This document shows, one piece after another, positions 7,541-16,134 of a DNA stretch of 64,000 nucleotides. The translations under genes and the position numbers were made by a program. The stretch lies in the NCBI RefSeq assembly GCF_000317305.3, contig NC_023036.2, forward strand, positions 3,410,001 through 3,474,000. The letters are read 5' to 3'. The first letter of the stretch is position 1; each line of letters opens with the position of its first letter. The notes under the pieces are model-generated. The model was not told the DNA's origin. It was given only the letters and a program-made list of their open reading frames with translations, and ran no database searches. This DNA is from Mycolicibacterium neoaurum VKM Ac-1815D. GTDB taxonomy: Bacteria > Actinomycetota > Actinomycetes > Mycobacteriales > Mycobacteriaceae.

Positions 7541-9133
7541 CTAACCGGCCACGCCGGCCGCGGTGAGCAGCGCGGCGCGGTCGACGACCTTGACCCGTGG
7601 CCGATCGGCGACCGATCCCTGCGCCCGTTCGGCATCGTCGATCAGACGCCAACCCGACCAGTCGACGACCGGAACCCCCTGCTCGCCGAGGCGGGCGCGG
7701 ATCGCCTCCGGCTGCGCCGTCGGCGTCGGCAGCCGTCCGGCGGCGGCATCGGCCAACAGGCTTTCCACCGTCTCCCGAGCGCACAGTCGATTGGTCCCGA
7801 TGACACCACGCGGGCCGCGCTTGACCCAGCCGGTGACATACAGCCCCGGCACGGGCGCATCGTCGGAGGTCACCCGTCCCGCGTGGTTGGACACCACCCC
7901 GGTCTCCGGGTCGGACGGCAGGCCGGGCACCGGTGCCGATCGATACCCGATGGCACGCAACACCATCGACGTCTCGATCGTGCTGGTCTCATCGCCGTCC
8001 TCGATGACCAACGCCTCGACCCGCTCGGTTCCGCTCACCTGCAACGGTCGGGCACCGAACCGGAGCACGATGCGGCGACGACCGGCGACGGTCGGACGCG
8101 TGGCGTACTCGCCGACGATATCGAACTTCAGCGCCCCCTCGTGATCGTCCGGCCGCTCACCGAGGGCGCCCTCGACGACGATGTCGACATCGGGCAGGGA
8201 ACCGAGCGCCATCAGCTCGCCGACCGAGAACGCGCCCGCCCCGGCACCACGGCGAGCCAGGATCACGACCTCGCGAACCGCGCTGCGGCGCAGCTCGTTC
8301 AGCGCATGCTCGGCAATATCGGTCGCGCGCAGGGTTGCCTCGTCCAGGACGAGGATCCGTGCGACGTCCAGCGCGACATTGCCGTTGCCGATGATCACTG
8401 CCCGCTCCGAGTCCAGCGGGAACGTCGCCTCGGCGTGATCGGGATGGCCGTTGTACCAGTTGACGAAATCGGCGGCGGCAACGCTGCCGGGTAGCCGCTC
8501 GCCGGGAATGCCGAGCTCGCGACTGCGGGTGGCGCCGGTCGCATAGATCACCGCGTCATAGGACGCCGTCAGCTGTTCGTGGGTGACGTCGGTACCGACA
8601 CAGACGTTGAAATAGCACTGCACGCTGGGCCCGGACAGCGCGGTGTCGAACACCGAGGTGATGTCCTTGGTGTGCTGGTGGTCGGGGGCCACGCCGAAGC
8701 GGACCAGCCCATAGGGGGTGGGTAGACGATCGAAGACGTCGACGCGCACGCCGGGGCTGCGGGTCAGATCGGCCACCGCGTAGCACGCCGCGGGACCGGC
8801 ACCGACGACCGCCACCCGTAACGCATCGCGGCCGACCGGTGTCGGTGACCACCGTGCGGGTGTGGCCCGGATGTCCAGCGGCGTGCCGGCGAAGTAGTCG
8901 GCGTTGATGGTCTTGAATCGCAGTTGGGACTCCGGCAGGTCATCTTCGTGATAGATCGCGCCGACCGGGCAGACCGCCACACACGCACCGCAATCCACGC
9001 AACTGGCGGGATCGATGTAGAGCATCGGCGCTGCGGTCCCGGCGGTGTCCGGCGCCGGGCGGATGCAGTCGGCCGGACAGACCGGAACACAGCTGGCATC
9101 GGTGCAGCAGTTCTGGGTGATGACGAAGGTCAT
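7541..9133 (-). CDS. fprB-like: FprB-like ferredoxin/ferredoxin-NADP reductase
   Basis: A 530-residue fusion. The N-terminal ferredoxin part (about 1-60) contains CVDCGACVAVCP (Cys45, 48, 51, 55) plus upstream cysteines in CVPVCPADC. The rest is an adrenodoxin-reductase-like flavoprotein with VVGAGPAACYA (FAD, about 110-120), PYGLVRFGVAPDHQ, the second dinucleotide site IIGNGNVALDVAR, and GWVKRGPRGVIGTN near the C-terminus. This is the architecture of mycobacterial FprB. It would pass NAD(P)H electrons to the adjacent 3Fe-4S ferredoxin and so to the P450s. It has a GAGGAGA ribosome site, and lies between the ferredoxin and the CoA-transferase in the operon. Confidence 0.93.
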   Translation of the reverse strand: MTFVITQNCCTDASCVPVCPADCIRPAPDTAGTAAPMLYIDPASCVDCGACVAVCPVGAIYHEDDLPESQLRFKTINADYFAGTPLDIRATPARWSPTPVGRDALRVAVVGAGPAACYAVADLTRSPGVRVDVFDRLPTPYGLVRFGVAPDHQHTKDITSVFDTALSGPSVQCYFNVCVGTDVTHEQLTASYDAVIYATGATRSRELGIPGERLPGSVAAADFVNWYNGHPDHAEATFPLDSERAVIIGNGNVALDVARILVLDEATLRATDIAEHALNELRRSAVREVVILARRGAGAGAFSVGELMALGSLPDVDIVVEGALGERPDDHEGALKFDIVGEYATRPTVAGRRRIVLRFGARPLQVSGTERVEALVIEDGDETSTIETSMVLRAIGYRSAPVPGLPSDPETGVVSNHAGRVTSDDAPVPGLYVTGWVKRGPRGVIGTNRLCARETVESLLADAAAGRLPTPTAQPEAIRARLGEQGVPVVDWSGWRLIDDAERAQGSVADRPRVKVVDRAALLTAAGVAG

Positions 9134-9179
9134 CGATTCTCCTCGGGTACTCGATCGCTGAAGATGTTGCCGCGCCGGG

Positions 9180-9365
9180 CTAGTCGTCGAACGACAGCGC
9201 GCTGGTGGGGCAATTGGAGATGGCCTCTGCGGTCAGCTCCCGGTTCCCATCCGGATCCCCGATCACATGTGCCTGCCCGTCGTCGCCGATTTCGAAGACG
9301 TCCGGCGCGGTCATCTCACACATGCCGATGCCCGAACACCTGGAGCCGTCGACCCGTACTCCCAT
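9180..9365 (-). CDS. 3Fe-4S ferredoxin, P450 redox partner
   Basis: A 61-residue ferredoxin with cysteines at 10, 16 and 52 (SRCSGIGMCEMTAP and SNCPTSAL). The position of the fourth ligand is glycine 13, the hallmark of single-cluster 3Fe-4S ferredoxins that serve bacterial P450s. A strong GAGGAGG ribosome site precedes the ATG, which overlaps the aldehyde dehydrogenase stop by one base (TGATG). Its position next to a reductase and in a P450 operon supports the electron-carrier role. Confidence 0.95.
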   Translation of the reverse strand: MGVRVDGSRCSGIGMCEMTAPDVFEIGDDGQAHVIGDPDGNRELTAEAISNCPTSALSFDD

Positions 9366-10783
9366 CAGAACAACCTCCTCATGATCTTGATCGCGCGATC
9401 GGTGTAGGGCGGGTAGGTGAGCGCCAGGTCGGGTTTGGCGCTCTTGGCCAGCACCGCCCTGCGATGACTGAGCGCCTCGAATCCCCAACGCCCGTGGTAC
9501 TGGCCGATACCGCTGGCCCCCACGCCGCCGAACGGCAGTTGCGGTACCAGACAGTGCATGGCCACATGGTTGATCACCGCGCCACCCGAGGGAATCGCGT
9601 CGATCAGGTCCTCGCCGAGTCGGTTCGAGCCGGTGAATACATACAAGGCCAGCGGCTTTGGCCGCGCGTTGATGAATTCGATTGCTGCCGCGGTGTTCTC
9701 GACCCCCAGGACGGGCAGAATCGGACCGAAGATCTCGTCGGCCATCACCGCATCGTTGGGCGCGGGATCACGGATGACGGTGGGTTCGATACGCAGTTCG
9801 GCTTCGACGCACCCGCCGCCGGTGACGATCGTGCCCGAGGTGGATTCGACCAGACCGCGCAACCGGTCGAACTGACGACGATTGACGATGCGCTGACCCG
9901 TCGAGGCCTCCTGCGCCCGGAACACCGCCATGTTCTCGACGATCTTGGCGGTCAGGGTATCCACCACCGAACGCTCGGCAAGGACATAGTCCGGCGCGAT
10001 ACAGGTCTGCCCGGAGTTCATCAATTTCACCCACGCGATGCGCCGAGCGGTGACGTCGAGATCCGCATCCGAGGTGACGATCACCGGGCTCTTGCCGCCC
10101 AACTCCAGTGTCACCGGGGTCAGCGTCGGGGCAGCCGCGGCCATGATCTTGCGACCTATCTCGGTGCCGCCGGTGAACAGCACATGGTCATAGCCCTGCG
10201 CGATAAGCCGCTGGGTGGTCGCACCGTCACCCTCGACGACCCGCACCGCCTGGCTGTCGAGATACTTCGGCACCAGGTCGGCAAGCAGGGCCGAGGTGGC
10301 CGGTGCCAGTTCGGAGGGCTTGAGAAGTGCGCAGTTGCCCGCGGCAACCGCGGCGACCAGCGGACCCATGCTCAGGTAGAACGGATAGTTCCACGGTCCG
10401 ATCACCAGCACGCTGCCCAGCGGGTCGTACTGCACCCAGCCACGTCCGGGTCGTTGTGCCAACGGCAACGGCTGGCGCTGCCGGCGCATCCACTTCTTGA
10501 GGTGTTTGCGGGCGTACGCCGCCTCGCCCTTGGTCGACGCGATATCGCCGAGCCAGGCTTCCACCGGCGGCCTTCCGAGATCCTCGGCCAGCGCCGCGGC
10601 GATCGCCGGCTCCTGCTCGTCACACAGCGCCTCGATCGCGGCCAACTGGTCCAGCCGCCACTGCAGCCCACGGGTCCGTCCGGTGCGGAAGACCCGGTGC
10701 AACTCGGCGCGTTCACCGCCGGCGTTCTCGGACACCGGTTCCCCGATCGTCGTCGAGGGTGTCGTAGGAGACATCGATGTCAT
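9365..10783 (-). CDS. Aldehyde dehydrogenase, ALDH3-like
   Basis: A 472-residue NAD(P)-dependent dehydrogenase of the class 3 / coniferyl-aldehyde type that would oxidise an aldehyde to the acid. Visible motifs are the cofactor loop GPWNYPFYL (129-137), TGGTEIGRK, the general base Glu227 in LELGGKSP, catalytic Cys261 in SGQTCIAP, and EIFGPILPV. In this operon it would finish oxidation of a P450-generated alcohol after the SDR, giving an acid for the acyl-CoA ligase. Two ATG choices (10783, 10774) are close together; the outer is used. Confidence 0.94.
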   Translation of the reverse strand: MTSMSPTTPSTTIGEPVSENAGGERAELHRVFRTGRTRGLQWRLDQLAAIEALCDEQEPAIAAALAEDLGRPPVEAWLGDIASTKGEAAYARKHLKKWMRRQRQPLPLAQRPGRGWVQYDPLGSVLVIGPWNYPFYLSMGPLVAAVAAGNCALLKPSELAPATSALLADLVPKYLDSQAVRVVEGDGATTQRLIAQGYDHVLFTGGTEIGRKIMAAAAPTLTPVTLELGGKSPVIVTSDADLDVTARRIAWVKLMNSGQTCIAPDYVLAERSVVDTLTAKIVENMAVFRAQEASTGQRIVNRRQFDRLRGLVESTSGTIVTGGGCVEAELRIEPTVIRDPAPNDAVMADEIFGPILPVLGVENTAAAIEFINARPKPLALYVFTGSNRLGEDLIDAIPSGGAVINHVAMHCLVPQLPFGGVGASGIGQYHGRWGFEALSHRRAVLAKSAKPDLALTYPPYTDRAIKIMRRLF

Positions 10784-10792
10784 GGCGCCGAC

Positions 10793-11584
10793 TCAGATCT
10801 CGGGCTTCGGGACGACACCGGTGGCCACCGCGCCGCTGATACCGCCGTCCGCCGCCAGGGCCTGGCCGTTGACCCACCGTGCCGCGTCAGAGGCCAGGAA
10901 ACACACGACAGCGGCGACGTCGGCAGGCTGAGCGTGGCGTCCCAATAGGTCCTTGACCCCGTCGAGGGTGTCCTTGCCCATCGACTCTTCGAAGTCGGCG
11001 AGGATGGGTGTTTCGACCGGGCCCGGCAACACCGCATTGATGCGCAATCCCATCTGTGCCAGCGCCAAACCCATCGACTGGGCATAGACCGTGGTGACTT
11101 CCTTGGAGAAGTTGTAGGCGTTGCCCTGCTGCGGGTGAGCCTTGAACCACGCGGCTCCCTCTTCGAATGTCTCGGTGGCCAACAGATCCCGGATGGCATC
11201 GAGGCGTTCGGGCCAACCGAAGCCCGCCGTCGAGGACACCACGGTGACCGAACCACCGGGCACCAGTCGCTCGAAGAACGCCTCGGTCAGGTGGCGCACG
11301 GCAAGACTGTTGACCGCAAGCACGGTATCGGCCGGGGCGGTGCCGGGAATACCTGCCACATTCATCAGACCGTCGTAAGGTCCCTCCAGCGATTCGAGGG
11401 CCGCGTCGATACTGCGCGGGTTGGCCAGGTCGACCTCGATGTGGCGGGTGACGGCCGCGGTCGGCCGGTTGCGGTCCAGGCTGGTCACCGAGGCGCCGGC
11501 CGCGAGCAGTTGCTCGGCGACCTCGTGGCCGATCCCCGACGCGGCGCCGGTCACGACAAAATGTTTACCGCTGAATTCGGACAT
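10793..11584 (-). CDS. Short-chain dehydrogenase/reductase
   Basis: A 263-residue classical SDR with VTGAASGIG for NAD(P), NVAG, and the catalytic Ser118, Tyr157 and Lys161 (YNFSK). Between the P450 and the aldehyde dehydrogenase it most simply oxidises the alcohol formed by the P450, though a ring hydroxyl is equally possible. The about 30-residue stretch between the serine and tyrosine (DAIRDLLATETFEEGAAW) is long for the family and resembles 3-alpha-hydroxysteroid dehydrogenase-like SDRs. That resemblance is a weak inference. Confidence 0.92.
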   Translation of the reverse strand: MSEFSGKHFVVTGAASGIGHEVAEQLLAAGASVTSLDRNRPTAAVTRHIEVDLANPRSIDAALESLEGPYDGLMNVAGIPGTAPADTVLAVNSLAVRHLTEAFFERLVPGGSVTVVSSTAGFGWPERLDAIRDLLATETFEEGAAWFKAHPQQGNAYNFSKEVTTVYAQSMGLALAQMGLRINAVLPGPVETPILADFEESMGKDTLDGVKDLLGRHAQPADVAAVVCFLASDAARWVNGQALAADGGISGAVATGVVPKPEI

Positions 11585-11596
11585 GTGTTCCTCTGA

Positions 11597-12853
11597 TCAA
11601 TCCAGGCTGTAGGGAAGGGATTTGACGGCGTGTACGAAGTTGCCGGTGAGATACTCCGGTTGACCGACCCGCAGGTTCGGTGCACGGAAGATCAACTCCC
11701 GGAACAGCGATTCCAGCTGCATCTTGGCCAAGAACGCGCCCATGCAGAAATGTGGGCCACCGCCACCGAATCCCACGTGTGCGTTGGGCTCACGGGTGAT
11801 GTCGAAGCGGTGCGGATCCACGAATGCACGGGGATCGCGGTTCCCCGACGAGTAGATCAACAGCACCCAGTCGCCTTGCTTGACCTCGTGCCCGCAGAGT
11901 TCGGTGTCCTGGGTCGCCGTCCGCCGAAAGGTCATCACCGGGGTCGCCCAACGGACGAACTCTTCGATCCCACGGGCGATATGGGTGTCGAAATCGTTCT
12001 GCAACAAGGCACGCTGCTCGGGAAACTCCTGCAGCGCCAAGGTGGTCAGGGTGACCGTGTTGCGGGTGGTGTCGTTCCCGGCGACCGAGAGCAGGACGAA
12101 GAAGGCTCCGAGTTCCTCATCGGTGAGCCTGCGACCATCGACCTCGGCCTGCACCAGTAGCGACATCAGATCCGAGGTCGGCTCGATACGCCTGCGCTCG
12201 GCGAGTTCCAGCCCCATGGACAACAGCCCCACCAGCGACTCGTTGAGCACCTCACCGGGCTCTCGGCCGGCGGCGACATCGGGGTCTGCCCACGACACCA
12301 TGCCATCGGCATGATGGGCGGCCTCGTCGCGGAACTCCTCGGGCAAACCCACCATCTCGTAGATGGTCCACATCGGTAGGCGTTTGGAGACCTGCTCTAC
12401 GAAATCACCGCTGTCGGTGGCCAACAGGTCGGTGACGATCGTGGCGGCTTGCAGGCGCACCTGATCTCGAATCTTGGCCACCTGCCGCGGCGTGAACACC
12501 GAACTGATCAAGCGACGCAACGTGGAGTGCGCAGCACCGTCCATGGCCAGAAAGGACTGAGCTGCGTCCAGAAGGTCTTCGGGAACGGCTTCGATCATCA
12601 CACCCTGACCGGAACAGAACAGGGCCGGATTCTTGCTGACATAGGCGATGTCCTCGTTGCGGGTCACCGCCCACAGCCCGTCGATCTCGGCCTCCATCAG
12701 GCCGCCCTCGATCGGGCGGTGCCAGCTCAGCGGCCGTTCGTCGCGCAGGATCTGGAAAGACTTCTCCCGTTCCTGCGCGGTGGACGCCCAGAAATCCAGC
12801 GAGGAGATGCTCACCGGGTCGAACGCACGCGCGGTCGGAGTGGGCGCACTCAT
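11597..12853 (-). CDS. Cytochrome P450 (CYP124/125/142-like group), second copy
   Basis: A 418-residue P450 with I-helix VAGNDTTRNT, EEFVRW as the ExxR region, and heme loop FGGGGPHFCMGAF with Cys370. It is clearly a paralogue of the enzyme at 4929: the FRRTATQDT, YSSGNRD and heme blocks are nearly identical, and both begin with DPV(S/D)IS and a FWA motif. It is translationally coupled to the acyl-CoA ligase upstream (ATGA). It shares an operon with its likely ferredoxin and reductase. Terminal-methyl oxidation is inferred from family resemblance. Confidence 0.94.
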   Translation of the reverse strand: MSAPTPTARAFDPVSISSLDFWASTAQEREKSFQILRDERPLSWHRPIEGGLMEAEIDGLWAVTRNEDIAYVSKNPALFCSGQGVMIEAVPEDLLDAAQSFLAMDGAAHSTLRRLISSVFTPRQVAKIRDQVRLQAATIVTDLLATDSGDFVEQVSKRLPMWTIYEMVGLPEEFRDEAAHHADGMVSWADPDVAAGREPGEVLNESLVGLLSMGLELAERRRIEPTSDLMSLLVQAEVDGRRLTDEELGAFFVLLSVAGNDTTRNTVTLTTLALQEFPEQRALLQNDFDTHIARGIEEFVRWATPVMTFRRTATQDTELCGHEVKQGDWVLLIYSSGNRDPRAFVDPHRFDITREPNAHVGFGGGGPHFCMGAFLAKMQLESLFRELIFRAPNLRVGQPEYLTGNFVHAVKSLPYSLD

Positions 12854-14388
12854 TGCCGGACCTCCAGGTATTGGTCGAGAAGTTTGCGTTTGGCCAGCTT
12901 GCCGGTTGCCAGTCGGGGCAGTTCCTCGACGAAATCGACGGTCTTGGGTGCCTTGTAATGCGCGATCCGATCGCGGACATAGCCGATCAGCTCGGCCGCG
13001 AGGTCGTCACCCGCTTGGTCCGGATCGCGCAGCTGGACAACGGCCTTGACCTGTTCACCCATCTCGGGATCCGGGACGCCGATCACGGCGACATCGCCCA
13101 CCTTGGGATGCAGCGCGAACACGTTCTCGATCTCCTGGGGATAGATGTTCACCCCGCCGGAGATGATCATGAATGCCTTGCGGTCGGTCAGGAACAGAAA
13201 GCCGTCCTCGTCGACGTAGCCCATATCGCCCACGGTGGACCAGTTGTCGTGCTGCGGATGTCGCGCTGCAGCCGTCTTCTCCGGGTCGTTGTGGTATTCG
13301 AAGGGCGCCAGCTCGCGTTCGAAATACACGGTGCCGACCTGTCCGGGCGCCAACTCCGTGCCTTCGTCGTCACAGATGTGCAGGGTGCCCAGCGCTGCGC
13401 GACCCACCGTGCCGCGCTTGTCGACCCATTGCTGGGACGTCACCACCGTCACCCCATGCCCCTCGGTGGCCCCGTAGTACTCCACGAGTTTCGGCCCCCA
13501 CCAGTCGATCATGGCCTCTTTGACGTCCGGCGGGCATGGTGCGGCGGCGTGGACCGCCACCCGCAGCGACGACACATCGAAGCGGTCACGCTCCTCGGAT
13601 GACAATTGGAGCATCCGGATGAGCATCGTCGGCACCATCTGGGTGGCGGTGATGCGGTACTGCTCGATGGCCGCCAGCGCCTTGACGGCGTCGAACCGCT
13701 CCATGAGCACCACCGTGCCGCCGAGCGCATGGATCCCGCCACACCATTTCAACGGTGCGGCATGGTAGATGGGCGCGGGAGACAGATAGCGGTCGTCGGC
13801 AGTCAAGCCGAAGCCGTGGGCGAGCATACCCACCAGCGGTTCTCCCGGCTGGTCGACCTGCAGATCCAGCAACACCGGCTTCACACCTTTCGGGCGGCCG
13901 GTGGTGCCGGAGGAGTACAGCATCTCCGCCCCGCGAGGCTGATCAGCCAGCCCGTTGCGGCCGGGCTCGATCAGTTCGGTGTAGTTGCGGTGTCCGTCGA
14001 TATCGCCGCCGAGGCCGAATCGATGACCGACCCCGGAGGTGGCTGAGACGATCTCGCGAGCCAGCTCACCGACCCCGGCCGAGGCGAACAACACCCGAGC
14101 ACCGCAGTCGTTGACAATGTAGGCGGCCTCGTCGGCGGCCAGATGCCAGTTGACCGCGGTGATGTACAAACCTGATCGTATTGCCGCCCAGTAGATCTCA
14201 AATGCCTCCAGGACGTTGTCGGACAGCAGCGCGATCACATCTCCGCGCCGCAGCCCGAGGTCGCGAAGGGCTGCGGCGATCGCTGCGGAGCGCTGATCCA
14301 GCTCGTGATAGGTGAGCGTCTGGCCGGTCTCGGCCATGATCACCGCAGGCTTGTCGGGATCGGTCTTGGCGTGAACTCCGGGGAACAT
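12850..14388 (-). CDS. Acyl-CoA synthetase (FadD/AMP-dependent ligase)
   Basis: A 512-residue adenylate-forming ligase that would activate a carboxylate as its CoA thioester. Core motifs are YSSGTTGRPKG (A3, P-loop-like), YYGATEGHG (A5), STVGDMGYVDEDG with the ATP-ribose Asp (A7), LTDRKAFMIISGG (A8) and LATGKLAKRK with the catalytic Lys (A10). It starts three bases after the SCP2-like gene. As second gene of the P450-2 operon it fits activation of the acid made by P450, SDR and ALDH. Confidence 0.93.
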   Translation of the reverse strand: MFPGVHAKTDPDKPAVIMAETGQTLTYHELDQRSAAIAAALRDLGLRRGDVIALLSDNVLEAFEIYWAAIRSGLYITAVNWHLAADEAAYIVNDCGARVLFASAGVGELAREIVSATSGVGHRFGLGGDIDGHRNYTELIEPGRNGLADQPRGAEMLYSSGTTGRPKGVKPVLLDLQVDQPGEPLVGMLAHGFGLTADDRYLSPAPIYHAAPLKWCGGIHALGGTVVLMERFDAVKALAAIEQYRITATQMVPTMLIRMLQLSSEERDRFDVSSLRVAVHAAAPCPPDVKEAMIDWWGPKLVEYYGATEGHGVTVVTSQQWVDKRGTVGRAALGTLHICDDEGTELAPGQVGTVYFERELAPFEYHNDPEKTAAARHPQHDNWSTVGDMGYVDEDGFLFLTDRKAFMIISGGVNIYPQEIENVFALHPKVGDVAVIGVPDPEMGEQVKAVVQLRDPDQAGDDLAAELIGYVRDRIAHYKAPKTVDFVEELPRLATGKLAKRKLLDQYLEVRQ

Positions 14389-14391
14389 CGG

Positions 14392-14796
14392 TCAGGCCAG
14401 CAGGTCTTCGCGGCCGTCGGCCTTGAGCCGTTCGACATACGGGCCGTAGAGCTTCTTACCCAACGGCGCCAGTTTGAGGAGGCTGGCGACATTGCCCTCG
14501 ACCTTGATCTTCTTCTTCGCCATGGCCAGCGGCAGGTTCACCTTCCCCTGCCAGTAGGCATTGCCGGTTTCGGCTGTCATCGACATGGTCGCCATGGGCT
14601 CGGCTCCCCCGTCGACACCCGAACGCACCGCCTTGTTGGCCATGTCGATCACGACGACCGCGTCGGGATCGGTGAAGTCGAAAGCCACGACGAGCCCGGT
14701 GTCGACCAGTTTCGGACCGATCTCCGGGTCGGCGAAGGCCTCGTCGAAGATCCCGCCGATGTACTTGACAACTTCGTCAGAGCTGGCGAACCCCAT
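14392..14796 (-). CDS. SCP2-like sterol/lipid-binding protein
   Basis: A 134-residue single-domain SCP2-type protein. Typical features are an early helical part, beta-strands with MSMTAETGNAYWQGK, and the C-terminal LPLAMAKKKIKVEGNV stretch. SCP2 domains bind hydrophobic acyl chains or sterols. Here it may present a lipophilic substrate to the P450 or ligase encoded with it. GGAGAACG before the ATG is a good ribosome site and the operator lies immediately upstream, so this is the first gene of the eight-gene operon. Confidence 0.85.
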   Translation of the reverse strand: MGFASSDEVVKYIGGIFDEAFADPEIGPKLVDTGLVVAFDFTDPDAVVVIDMANKAVRSGVDGGAEPMATMSMTAETGNAYWQGKVNLPLAMAKKKIKVEGNVASLLKLAPLGKKLYGPYVERLKADGREDLLA

Positions 14797-14804
14797 CGTT
14801 CTCC

Positions 14805-14828
14805 TTAATTTATGTTTGATTCAAAACG
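14805..14828 (-). promoter_or_regulatory. Regulon operator/promoter, site D
   Basis: On the minus strand CGTTTTGAATCAAACATAAA followed by TTAA, a good match to the left half of the motif. It sits just upstream of the SCP2-like gene and would control the SCP2-to-CoA-transferase operon. The remaining 200 bases to 15033 show no gene. Confidence 0.55.
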
Positions 14829-15033
14829 TTGTCCGGACCGGACCTGAAGGTGAGGCCATCGTCACACTTGGGTCACCATAAGTCAACCTATGGTTTCGCC
14901 AAACGGCAGCCGCAGTGCGACATTTACCCTGTACAGACCGGTAAACATGCCGGACCGTCGATAGCGGGCGCTCGAGTGTCGACCGCAGATAGACCAGTTC
15001 GAGTTTTCGATGAAAACTTCAATTTCGCACCGA

Positions 15034-15771
15034 TCATGCCCGATACCGGCTCGAAATCGCCTCCCCCGGGGCGGACTCGACCAGCGCCTCCCCGGCGGAG
15101 TCCTCGCGCAGCGCCGCGGCGCGCAAGACGACGCCCATCACGATCAAGAAGATGCTGTACGACGTCAATGCAAGCCAGAAGATGAAGATGCCGCGCCAGG
15201 AGAACGGCCCGCCGTGGAAGAAGAATGCCAGGGGGTCCGGCAGGAATGATGCGGCGATCCAGAAGTTCGTGTATCCGACCCAACGCGGCAGGGTGCGGTT
15301 CCGGTCCCGAAGAATCGCGGTGCCGATGGCGATGTTCTGGATGATGAACGGAGCGATCGGGGTGATGAACAACAACCAGCAGATGTCGTTGAGCGTCACG
15401 GTGATCTCCGGATTGCGATCGGGACGGAAGGCGATGACCGCCATCAACAGCATCGGCAGCAAGAGCAGAACCCCGGTGGCCGCCCCGGTCACCAATTGGA
15501 TCAGCGCCAGGATCGGATAGCGCCCCTCCATGCGCAACATCCGATAGCCGATCAGCGCGATCAGCGGAAAAACCAGACATACGCCCAGCTGGGCGATCAC
15601 CAGACCGAACAGCACCCGGGTGTCATTGGCGTAGAAGCTCACCACCTCTTCGGTGGTGCTCGATGATCCCAACGGAATCGGCAGTACGCCGGCGATCAGC
15701 CAGCCGATGAAGGCGACGATCACCGTGGCCGGACCGCACCACGCACAGATCACTTGAATTCGACGCGACAA
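15034..15771 (-). CDS. Integral membrane protein of unknown function
   Basis: About 245 residues with roughly six hydrophobic segments (for example PATVIVAFIGWLIAGVLPI, LVIAQLGVCLVFPLIALIGY and GIFIFWLALTSYSIFLIVMG) separated by short charged loops. I do not recognise the family. The start is taken as TTG 15771 because AAGGTGG lies six bases upstream and the first membrane helix follows directly. Longer in-frame starts would cross the operator at 15791. The presence of a motif copy in its promoter links it to the island. A role as a substrate-handling or signalling membrane protein is speculation. Confidence 0.75.
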   Translation of the reverse strand: MSRRIQVICAWCGPATVIVAFIGWLIAGVLPIPLGSSSTTEEVVSFYANDTRVLFGLVIAQLGVCLVFPLIALIGYRMLRMEGRYPILALIQLVTGAATGVLLLLPMLLMAVIAFRPDRNPEITVTLNDICWLLFITPIAPFIIQNIAIGTAILRDRNRTLPRWVGYTNFWIAASFLPDPLAFFFHGGPFSWRGIFIFWLALTSYSIFLIVMGVVLRAAALREDSAGEALVESAPGEAISSRYRA

Positions 15772-15790
15772 AGCACACCACCTTGCAGAA

Positions 15791-15810
15791 GTTTTAATTT
15801 GGATTAAAAG
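15791..15810 (-). promoter_or_regulatory. Regulon operator, site E
   Basis: GTTTTAATTTGGATTAAAAG, an AT-rich imperfect palindrome (TTTTAATYYRRATTAAAA). It is a more degenerate copy of the island motif, 19 bases upstream of the membrane protein start. Confidence 0.45.
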
Positions 15811-16061
15811 ATAGTCCTCCGCGGTCAACCTCGACAAGGTTATGCCCGAAGTGCCGGTCGAGCAGATCGGATCACCAATGCGCGAAGCGCCAAACCTACT
15901 CAAAGAACACCTTTTCGGCGCCATCGTCGACCGGGGTCCGGCGGCTGCCACCCGCCCGATCGGCCGGGTGCGCAGCGGATGTCCACGGCACGGTGTCGAA
16001 CACACCGGATCCGCACCCTCTCGCCATTTTCGACTTTTCACTAGATTCTGGGCACCAAATG

Positions 16062-16091
16062 TTGACTCTTGTCAGTTTTTGAGGCTAGCGT
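16062..16091 (+). promoter_or_regulatory. Promoter and small inverted repeat before the monooxygenase operon
   Basis: TTGACT at 16062 and TAGCGT at 16086, 18 bases apart, make a reasonable sigma-A-type promoter. TGAC-4-GTCA (16063-16074) overlaps the -35, as would suit repression by the EthR-like protein encoded in the operon. This assignment is inference. Confidence 0.4.
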
Positions 16092-16134
16092 CGGTGACCG
16101 AGCGTGAGCCATGCCACATCGGATCAGGAGTGCA

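Larger units (their letters stand above)
15772..16134. other. Gene-free divergent intergenic region
   Basis: About 360 bases between the membrane protein (-) and the monooxygenase (+). It contains operator E near 15791 and a promoter-like element at 16062-16091. I see no supported gene in 15840-16050. Confidence 0.6.

Noticed and set aside
8924..10948. A very long plus-strand open frame (over 650 codons) opposite the reductase, ferredoxin and aldehyde dehydrogenase.
   Set aside because: It is the antisense of three clearly recognisable genes; its composition (His/Arg/Gly-rich, no motifs) is typical of GC-rich shadow frames.
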